From Ophiodon elongatus (taxonomy: Eukaryota; Chordata; Actinopteri; Perciformes; Hexagrammidae), in assembly GCA_016806645.1 (NCBI GenBank), contig JACSYO010000415.1, positions 4,645,001 to 4,709,000 of the forward strand: a stretch of 64,000 bases of DNA, read 5' to 3'. The position numbers and the translations under genes are program-made. Numbering within the stretch: the first letter of the stretch is position 1; every line of letters starts with the position of its first letter. Under the pieces are notes generated by a model. It worked only from the letters and a program-made list of their open reading frames with translations. It was not told the DNA's origin and did not search any database. Of this stretch, positions 34,250-45,600 are shown in pieces.

Positions 34250-36207
34250 GTGAGCTCTTACCACATGATACAGCAGATAAAAGGGATGATTAACTTATTT
34301 GTCCAAGTTCCCTTGTTTCTGTATTCTGAATTTCTGTGGGACACATTTCACTAACATGAGGGTCAGAGCGTAGTTTCTAGGCAGCTTTTCTGACAATCTG
34401 CTTTGTAAACATGTCAGCTAATTCTGTTATGTGTTATCTGACCATCTGCCTTCTGACTTTTTACAACAACAGAAAAAGTGTCCCTTAGATAATCAACAAT
34501 AAATGAAACACGTCATCAAGACGTCCACAGGCTGGGCATGCTTAAATATTAAATCAATGATACATACAAATGCATGTTCTGAACACTAGCAATTCTGATT
34601 GTTATTAATGATTAATTCTTAGTTACAAACTTGATCATGACAAAAGTTTTAACAACAAGCGTCTTCAGCCACTCTAGTAGCTCTGTGACGCAGCTCTGTT
34701 GCATTTAGGCATAGCAGGGGATTAAATGCTAACATCAGCATGCTAACATGCAGTCACAATGTTAACATGATGATGCTTATGACAATAATATAATAATAAG
34801 CTTTATTTATTCAACACTTTTCAAAACAGAGATACAAAGTGTTAGGACTGCAATGAGTAAATTTAAAATTGGGCAATTAAAAAGAATACAAAATTTAAAT
34901 AGAATAAGATGCTCAACAATGATACAAATAACAACAGTTGTACTGGAACTAATAAAACATGTTGGTCATGTATGTCAAAATAAACGTAATATTGTCTGCT
35001 GCAATTTTATAAACCGAAATCATGTTTAAAGAGATTATTTATTCACCAGATTGCCACAACGACTACAGTCCATCACAGGAGCGCAGCATACTGCAGCTTT
35101 TGGCTTAAAAGTCTTCTGCAGATTCAATGGATTTGTCTCATTATTCAATAGGAACATATTTATAAAGAGCACTTTCAAAGTCTGATCAGCTTTCACTTGT
35201 CCACAAAGCTTAGTCAACAATCAAGAAGAAACTCTGGAGGCACAACTTCATTTTTTTATTTATTGTTTGTTGGCAGTACATGAATGTTATATTTAAAAGA
35301 CTGTCACATATTCAGTTGCTGTTCAAATCATATGACAGAAATATGACATATGACTTGTAATGTGTTGCAATTGTCCAAATTATTTTAATAGAATTATTGA
35401 TATAAATCTTTTGCATAATCTCTTATCCCAACCCAATATTGTTTAATGTTGACACAATAGGAACACTTGAACGTAAAAGCCAGCATTAGATATTCAATAT
35501 AGAAATGCACAAAGTACACAAAGCACATACAAATGAAAACACATTAGGAAAAGCAGAACAAGTCTTTTTTTAACTGTCTTGGTGCAAAAAACTCATCATA
35601 GCTATTTTCAAAAAAATATCTTTCATACCAACAATACATTTAATGTAAAAGAAGTCAGAGTGTAAAACAGTTTGGAGAATTATCCCTCAACTCTTCAGCC
35701 CAATGGAGCTTCCTATTATATTTAAGTCTTTTCACAATCATAACCCTCTTTCATAGAAGTTCTCAGCTACAAACCTCTGGTAAACCTAATAGTGAATATT
35801 GGACTTGCTTTTAACAGGAAATGCATCAGAAATGCTACTGTTGCTCTCTACTGGATGAGTAAATGGAAAATGTTTGCTGACACATCCAGATCAATGAGGT
35901 GATGATTATGTCATGGCTGCTAAATTTGTTATCTTGTTGTGGAATTCTTCATCCTCCAAATTTTCTGCTGGACATAAGAGGAAAAGAGGGAAATGTCACT
36001 CATGGCATTTGTTTTGGCTCTGATCAACTGTATGTTATGAGTATTCTGTAAGTGTTTCCTACAATAGTTTGTTCATATAAACTACGTAAAATAATTTCCA
36101 CTGAAACCTCTAGGTGCATTTTCCTACAAAATACATTCATCCATTTTTTACCACATCAAATTAATTAATTTAAAACTCACCTTTTAAGGGAAAGATGATT
36201 GTTGAGT
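34250..36207. other. Intergenic stretch 3' of CL5
   Basis: From about 34432 on it is the second copy of 19632..22757, without the solo LTR and without the 20.2 to 20.95 kb block. The junction of the inverted spacer copy to the tandem unit lies between 34330 and 34432. No gene seen. Confidence 0.55.
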
Positions 36208-36260
36208 TTATGTGTTTTCATATATCATTGATGTGTTCTCATACACACATTCTTCTAGTT
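36208..36260 (-). CDS. CL5 terminal cytoplasmic exon
   Basis: Identical to the CL4 exon 22758..22810: KLEECVYENTSMIYENT and stop. Confidence 0.6.
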
Positions 36261-36308
36261 CTAGGCAACAAAAAGAAAGGTTTGTTACATCTGATTATTC
36301 ATATGCCC

Positions 36309-36340
<32 letters not shown>

Positions 36341-36347
36341 TTATATA

Positions 36348-36388
<41 letters not shown>

Positions 36389-36555
36389 AGAAATTAGATC
36401 AGATAAATACAAACCTTTACTTTCAGAAGGTGGCGGTTCTAGGCAACAAAAGAAAAAGGTTTGTTACTTCTGATTATTCATATGCCCAGTTATGTGTGTG
36501 AGTATATATATATACACATATATGTGTATGTGTATATATATATATATATATACAC

Positions 36556-36598
<43 letters not shown>

Positions 36599-36637
36599 TA
36601 TATACACACATATATGTGTATATATATATATATATAT

Positions 36638-36694
<57 letters not shown>

Positions 36695-39600
36695 ATGAAT
36701 AGATGAGATAAATACAAACCTTTACTTTCAGAAGGTGGCGGTTCTAGGCAACAAAAGAGTTTGTTACTTCTTTATTCATATGAGTTATTGTTGAGTATAT
36801 ATATATATATATATATATATAAGGATGAATTAGATCAGATCAATACAAACCTTTACTTTTAGAAGGTGGCGGAGCTTTCATGTTGTTTCTAAATATTAGA
36901 AATAAAGCATTGTTAAAATGTGGCCATACCACAAAATGCTAATTATTCGATAAGGAATTTCTAAACTTTCTAAACAAGATTATTTACGGATTTAAGTTAA
37001 GCACTAGAAATGCAAAACAACAATTACACCAGTTATGCATTTTTAATGCAAAGAAATTTTCATTGAACTCATTGATATGTTAAGAAAGTCCTTCAAGAAA
37101 TACAATAAATCTTTACTGTTTATTGTATAGATTACCATAAATCTAATTATAAGAGTTTAGAGTTCGGTCAGTGTTAAATTAGGGCTAATCTAATGTCAGT
37201 CATCTATTAATACATGATAAAAGGGAGAAATGTCTGAATAGTAATGAAGGCTATTCTTTAACTTAATATTTTTTATAAATATAGTAGCTTCCAGCTCCTC
37301 CAAAAGAAGCCACTAAACATGATGTAACTATTCCAGCAATAGCATATGCTGAAAGACCTCCAGACCCGTCTTTAATGGAAAAAAATACAAAATAACACAA
37401 CCAATTAATTTAGCAATATCAGCTATTTGTAAACTCTGAAACAGAATCACAGGTGAGGTGAATGCAAAGTATGTCTGAATATTTAGTCCTGACTAATTAT
37501 CGTAAAATGATTAGGTCAAAGCAAATTAGCAGAGTTCTGCATCCTCTTGGGGCAGAAAGGCAGCAGAGAACAGATTGGAGTGCCTGCCACTCTTCATATG
37601 ATTAAAAAGTGCATGTTTATCAGAATGATAAAGATAACAAGTAAAAAGATGATAACAAGTTTGAAAATGAAAAATAAAATCTAGGAGTGTGGAGTTAGAA
37701 GGTTACCGGACTTCTGTAGCCCGCTCCTTATTATTTTTTTTATTTTATCTTTGCTTCTGCCGCATCTTTTTATTTGAAAGCAGTAGAAAGTTGCCAGACT
37801 CGTGACCTTTGTTCTGGAATGTGCTTTCCATTTGACCAAATGTAATTGTTTCAAAGTTTTGATCACAAGTCTTTATGGAGCATATCATCCATAAACACAA
37901 CATTGACATGTAATCCCTGTTTAAGTTGATAAAGGGAACATTTAGGTTACACATGCAGAACATTTCAAAGACTTTCAAACAGGGTTATAGACTTCAAAAC
38001 ACTGATGACAAAGTTTTAACTCCTGGTGAGCCACATAATCCATCACAGTTTAATATTTATACCTGACAACAACAAAATGTTAAACTATCTAGCTGTACAG
38101 TGCCTATGGAAACTATATAACAAAAGCAGCACATAGACAAGTGACCATTTGTTGAACTGTTGAATTTGTTGAGTAAACAAAGTTTACAGTCTCAACGTCT
38201 ACCTGACTCTAGTTCCACATTGTTTGTCTTCTCTCTTCCTTTGCCATGTAGTGACTCTCCTGTCATTGCAGATCCTGCCTGTTCTCTGAGTCGTGCTTTT
38301 GGGTTCAAACTTGATAATACTGAACAGCCACCTTACCATAATTGTGATAGATTCTCATTAATTGAAAAAAAGGCTCACTGGTTATATCTTAAAGCTCTTT
38401 TCCACTTACTTTTTGTTATAAATGTGGTACCCTCCAGCCCCTGATCCACAGATGACGACTAAAACTCCGATTACTATTCCAGCGATGCAACCATCCGAAC
38501 ATGTTGGTGGTATGTCTGGTATGTCTGGGCAGGCATAAATACAACAGTAGATAAGAACATGATTTTTATACCATTCTGTCTATAGAAACCATAGTAATTG
38601 TCTCATCGTCTCATTATGCTTTTGGATTCAAAGCATAAAGCAATCTCTCCCTTTATGTGATTTCACAGTTGGCCAGTTACAAATACTGTTTTGTTTTACG
38701 TTTAGAGTAAGGCCTCCACTGTATAGCTCCTTTAGCTGGAGAACATTCAGTCAGAGTTGTTTGGAGCTGAAGACTACAAGTTTGAAGAAGAAAAACAATC
38801 TGGAGGTGTGGAGTTAGAAGATGTGAGGATAGCAGACCTCTGTGGTATGCTCTTCATCGATACTTGAGGCTAGCTTCTTGAGGCTACAATAGCTGCTACT
38901 AGCTTAACAAATGTAAGGCTGTGTTTGAATGTTTACCTCCATAAACATTGTAAACAATGAGTTTATGGTCTCAACCGCTAGTTTCAAGTATTCTTCAATA
39001 CAGCATGATGTTAATTTTAGAGTAAAACGGGCGATAAAGCAGAGTAGGATTTAGGGCGTAGCTAGCTTGTGATTGACAGGTTGCTGAAATCAAGACTTCA
39101 AAGCCACAGTCCACAAACCAATATGTGACTAATATGATATGGTGACTTGCTTCCACTTCTTATGTAGTATTCTATGGCTAAAAGCTGTTAATACATTTAT
39201 AGGTTTTAAGGCGAGAAAGAAACCATTTAGTTAAAACATGTGGTCAGTTTATCCAAATAATGACTGCCGCTGACAGGCAGTATACAGTACATCCTGATTA
39301 AGTATGTAGCATGCAATGGGTTAGTATACGATCTCGAACACAGTCTAAATCTCTGACCAAACTGTTGGTGATTGAGTTGCATTATGGGTAGGTAGAAGAA
39401 TGCTGAGAATGAAAACATTGATATAATAGAACTGCAAGAAACATCTCTAGGAAGCCTGCTACTCTTCAGATTATCAGACGTATAACAGTGTGTTGATCAC
39501 AATATTCAAGACGATCAACAAAGTCTGTAATCAACACCATTTTGGTACCTGTTACAGACAATCCATGGACCGCTGATGAATTTCTCCCAGTTATACGATT

Positions 39601-42600
39601 CATCACTTCACAGATGTAGTCGCCACTATCCGAAGGTTCAATGTTCTTTTTAGTAAAAACAGAAGAATTGTGCATCTTTGTCCCGTTCAGCATCCAGGTG
39701 TAAGTAGCAGGTACGGAGTCAGCAGAGCAGGTTAATGTTAAGGTCTCTTTCAATTGTATCTTATTTGGACCTTTGATTTTAACATTTTCTGGTCCATCTG
39801 AAAAACAGATATTTGTGGAGTTCTTAAAGCAGCTTTAAGCATGTTACAGACCTACAAACAACAATATGTCAGTAGTACACTGTTGTTTAAGGCAGTCATC
39901 ATTTCGAACAGTTAATGTATAGTTTGTTACCTACAGGAAACAACCATGGTGTATTTAGCTTCATCCTGGCTGAGGGGGTTGCTGACTTTACAAAAATAAT
40001 CTCCAGTGTCTTTTTTACTCAGATTGTTAAATGACAACACTCTGTTATTGTCGTGAAGTGCCATGTTGTCATCCGGAGTCAGATCTAAGCCACCCTTTCT
40101 CCACTGTCTGGTAAACACAAAGCCAGCAGCATCACAGGATAAGTTGAAAGAGTTCCCTTCAATCAACTGGTTTGTTTTCGATGTGATAGAAGCACCTGAT
40201 ATTTTCTCTGTTGGGAAAAAGATTTGTGAAAAATATGAGAACAGGAACAAAAGTAACTGTTACTGTGAATTGACTGAGTAAATTAATTTAAAGGAACTTG
40301 CAAGACGCAGACATAACTACTGTTCCAGACAGTGTCAGACTGTCCACACTCTAGCAATCTAAACTATACTATACAAATCATCTATTTGAGTGCAACATAC
40401 CATTGACTTTTTAGAAAAATAGTGTCAGTTCACACACTGAATAACGGAGAAGATTTTTTAACAATTGACTCAAAACAGTGGACAGATGAAGTTTGACCAA
40501 TATCATTATTTCAATGTTTTGACCACAAGTCTTTATCGAGCATGTCATGTATAAACACAACATTGACAAGTTTTCAGTGTTTAAGTTGAAAAAGCAAACA
40601 TTTAGGTTTGACATGCAGAACATACAGAGAAACATTTAGAGTCGTGTTTCTGTCCACCTGGTAAATGTAAGTCCAATATTCACTCTCCTTTTACCTTCGC
40701 GGGAAAAATGTTGCGTTAGCAGAAAAAATGATCCGCTATGTCCAGCAGCTAATTTCTAACACGGTCTGTCAGCTGTTTGTTTCAGGGCGGTTAGTGTACA
40801 GTTGGTTTTTCAGAAAACGATACGATGAAAGTGAACCAAAACAGAGCATTGATTATAACCGCTTTAATTAATGTGTTGAAATAAGTAAATTATTAGTTTT
40901 TTTGATGACCTTTCCTCATCATGAATTTGCCTGCAAGATTAGGCAATAAAATATCCAATTCAAAAGGTGTCTTATGTTTTTATATCACCTATTTTACTGA
41001 AAACTCAAATGTTACACAAGTAATGTTTAATGTTTGTATTTTTATGCCAATACAAATTATGCAACTTACTGTAAGTTCCATCTTTCTGACCCTTTCACTA
41101 CTATATCCACTAATACTCTTAATTCAAACTTACCCAGTACAGAGACAACTGAGGGCTGAGACGTTTCATTTTTCAGAGTTTTGTTGTTAAAGGCCCGACA
41201 CCTGTAGTTTCCACTCTGACTCTCCTGAATGTTCATCAGACTGAGCTCTGGTCCAGTATCAGACTGCAGGTCTCCATTTAGAAACCACTGAAACAGGGCA
41301 GGAGGTCTGGACTCTGCTGAGCACGTCAGGCTGATGTCTGACCCTTCCTGATAGTATTCTTGTGGCAGATATATTGTCAAAATAATATTTTCTGGGCCAT
41401 CTACAGTGAGCGTCATATGAGGAGTAGAACAATATAAAAGAATCACCAAAAGAAAGTGTTACGGGACATGCAGCTTCTTTCGGTGTGAAGCCTCATTATA
41501 CTGTAACATCAACTTTGAAGCATGCATGCATATGGTGCTGGATAAAGAGTCAGCACATATAAGTCAATAACTCACAGTTGATGGAGAGGTTTACTGGACC
41601 GCTGGTGCCATTGCTTACAGGATTAAACACTTGACACCTGAATGGTGCCTGGTCATAGCGGGTCACACTGACTATAGTGAGAGTGGAGCCTCCATCAGTG
41701 AGATGAACTCTGTCACTTTCTTTAATCTCAGAGCTGCTGTTCAGCCAGAGGAAAGAGAGGAATAATCCAGAAGAGGAGCAGGACAGACGGACAGTACTGT
41801 ACTCCAACATGTCTGTTGTGTTTGAAGTTACCACAACATTGGCAACACGCGCTGTGGGTGAAAAACATAGTGGTTTTATACTGACCACCTTTCTTGGCCA
41901 AGGGCACATTGTTCAGTAGAGTGGAGCAATGTGGAGAATGGAAATGAATCCCATTTAATGAAACTATGATAAATAATAATGACTAGACGTTAAAGGTTTG
42001 TATGTGAGTTGGACATAGACATGTAGTCACAGGAATGTTTACTTTGTTTATCATATACTATCCGTTGTCTAGTGCTTGGTGCAATATTTAACCAGTGTTT
42101 GCTAACCGTACCTTGTTTATTTTACCTAATCATCTATGACCACATTCACCTTATGAACACAACCGTTAAACTTGCAAGTTAATGCCTAACAATCAAACCA
42201 AATGTCAGTTTCATTATCAAAGTTAAGTGCATTTACATGGTGAATGTGTTTAACTATAACTGTCCTCAGTTTGTGTATTAGTCATATTTTCTAATCGCAA
42301 CTTTTGCTTTGTTACTGGCCACTCCGAGAAGTATTTTTGTACGACCTCAAAATTTTTTCTTTCTGAGCCTCAGTTGTCTCTGTACAATCAACAATTACAG
42401 ACGTATTTTCAGCTCAAAAGTATGTATGTATTGTTATTTTTGTTCCACAAAGGCTAAATACAATCTTTTCAATTTACAGCTGGGGTAGACAGGTTTCTTT
42501 TTTTTCTTTTTTCTTTTTTTTGGTGTCATTGGGAAAAATATCCAAAATAAATTTTCAGCATATTGTGATACAAGTGGTCTGAGAGAAAACTAGACTTCTG

Positions 42601-45600
42601 CACCTCCTCTTGGCTCTGTTTTAAGGCTCTAGAAAACCTAGTGACGGGAGACTTTGAGCAATCACAGGTCATTCCAGAGAGAGGACATCTACAAATGCAC
42701 ACACACATCCCAGATGGTGAAAGCCTGATTCAATGGCAGGAAATCCTGAGGTATAAGTTGCTATTCCAGCATTTGCAACAAATGTCGACACTGAAAAGCA
42801 ACTCAATAAAAACGAAGACGGACTTTTCAAAAAGAGAGTCTAAAAGAGTCTGAGAATAAATGCAATAAGTCACGTCAATATCAAAAAAGTGTTTCAGGAA
42901 TCGAGGGGTCTTTTTTCCAGAAAACTTCAGCTTTAAGAAAGTTTCATCTGATACCATCACAGGTACATAAGTCATCTTTTTTGTATCCATATTTCTTTAA
43001 AAAAAAAAAACTTTCCTTGAAACTCACTCAGTACAGAGATGGCTGCAATACAAATTATGCAAGAGTGCACTTACTGTAAGTGCCATCTTTCTGACCCTTC
43101 GCTATTCTATCCAATAAACCTCTTAATTCAAACTTACCCAATATGGAAACAACTGAGGGCAGAGACGTTTTATTTATCAGAGTTTTGTTGTTAAAGGCCC
43201 GACAGCTGTAGTTTCCACTCTGACTCTCCTGACTGTTCATCAGACTGAGCTCTGGTCCAGTATCAGACTGCAGGTCTCCATTCAGAAGCCACATAAAATG
43301 GGCATCAGGTCTGGAGTCTGCTGAGCAAGACAGTCTGATGTTTGATCCTTCGTTATAGTATTCTTGTGACGGTGATATTGTCAGATAAATATTTTCCGGG
43401 CCATCTGCATGTAGGGGAAAACAACAGCAAAAAATGAGTATGAACAACTTTATTATCATATATCAAGTCAGCAGAAAAAAAGAAACGTCTGTTCAAAGAA
43501 ATGTAACAAAACAAGCCTGCAATACACAATTTCTAAATGAAACCGTCCGTACAATAATTTTGTTGGCATTATGTTGAAGTTTGATTGATTCCATAAGGTT
43601 GAAAAATGTGTTTCTAATACTTTGGACAATACAATAGGGACAAAATACACCACACAAGGCCACTCCTCACTAAGCTGTTACAATCTAAACTTTCTATCTC
43701 TGTTTGCATCCAGATGTTGTCAAAAAAAGAACTGAGCATGTAGGTTAGTAACTCACAGCTGATGGAGAGGTTTATTTGACCACTGGTGGCATTACTGACG
43801 GGGTTGGACACACGACATCTGAATGGCCCCTGGTCGTAGCGGGTCACATTTATAGTGAGAGTGGAGCCTCCATCAGTGAGCTGAACTCTCTCACTGGCTG
43901 TAACCTCAGAGCTGCTGTTGAGCCAGAGGAAAGAGAGAGAGGATCCAGAGGAGGAGCAGGACAGACGGACAGAGCTGTCCTCCACCAAGTCTGTGCTGCT
44001 GGCGGTTGCCATGACATTGGAAATTGGCACTGTTGGTGAAAAATAAAAATATTTTTACTGACCACCTTTCTTGGCCAAGGGCACATTTTTCAGTAGAGTG
44101 GAGCAATGTGGAGAATGGAAATGAATCCCATTTAATGATACTATGATAAATAATAATGACTAGACGTTAAAGGTTTGTATGTGAGTTGGACATAGACACG
44201 TTGTCACAGGAATGTTTACTTTGTTTATCATATACTATCCGTTGTCCAGTGCTTGGTGCAATATTTAACAAGTGTTTGCTAACCGTACCTTGTTTATTTT
44301 ACCTAATCATCTATAACCACATTCACCTTATGAACACAACCGTTAAACTTACAAGTTATCGGATCGTCTTGGTGAAGAGGAGCTGAGCCGGAAGGCAATT
44401 TACTGGGCGGTCTACGTTCCGACCCTCACCTATGGTCATGAACTCTGGGTCGCGACCGAAAGAACGAGGTCTCGGATACAAGCGGCCGAAATGAGTTTTC
44501 TCCGTAGGGTGGCCGGGCTCAGCCTTAGAGATAGGGTAAGGAGCTCGGACATCAGGAGGGAACTTGGAGTTGAGGCGCTACTCCTTCGTATCGAAAGGAG
44601 TCAGCTGAGGTGGTTCGGGCATCTAATCAGGATGCCTCCTGGACGCCTCCCGTTAGAGGTTTTCCAGGCACGCACAACTGGTAGGAGGCCCCGGGGAAGA
44701 CCCAGGACACACTGGAGGGATTATATCTCCCAGCTGGCCTGGGAACGCCTCGGGATCCCCCAGAACGAGCTGGAACGTGTTGCGGGTGAGAGGGAAGCCT
44801 GGGTCAGCCTGCTGGGCCTGCTGCCACCGCGACCCGACCCCGGATAAGCGGAGGAAAATGGATGTCCTCAGTTTGTGTATTAGTCATATTTTCTAATCAC
44901 AACTTTTGCTTTGTTACTGGCCACTCCGAGAAGTATTTTTGTATGACCTCAAACATTTTTCTTTCTGAGCCTCAGTAGTCTCTGTACAATCAACAATTGC
45001 AGATGTATTTTCAGCTCAAAAGTATATTTGTACTGTTCTTTTTGTTCCACAAATGCTAAATAAAACCTTTTCAATTTACAGCTGGGGTAGACAGGTTTCT
45101 TTTTTTCTTTTTGGTGTCATTGGGAAAAATATCCAAAATACATTTTTAGCATATTGTGATACAAGTGGTCTGAGAGAAAACTAGACTTCTGCACCTCCTC
45201 TTGGCTCTGTTTTAAGGCTCTAGAAAACCTAGTGACGGGAGACTTTGAGCAATCACAGGTCATTCCAGAGAGAGGACATCTACAAATGCACACACACATC
45301 CCAGATGGTGAAAGCCTGATTCAATGGCAGGAAATCCTGAGGTATAAGTTGCTATTCCAGCATTTGCAACAACTGTCTACACTGAAAAGCAACTCAATAA
45401 AAAGGAAGATGGACTTTTCAAAAAGAGAGTCTAAAGGAGTCTGAGAATAAATGCAATAAGTCACATCAACTGGGCCATCTGCATGTAGGGGAAAACAACA
45501 GCAAAAGGTTGGTATGCACAACTTCATTATCATATATCAAGTCAGCAGAAAAAAAAAACGTCTGTTCAAAGAAATGTAACAGAACAAGCCTGCAATACAC

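Noticed and set aside
44491..44847. 118-codon open frame (RWFGHLIRMPPGRLP...), also at 52292..52648 on the minus strand
   Set aside because: It is the C-terminal end of a LINE ORF, not a host gene; both copies are truncated at the 5' side.
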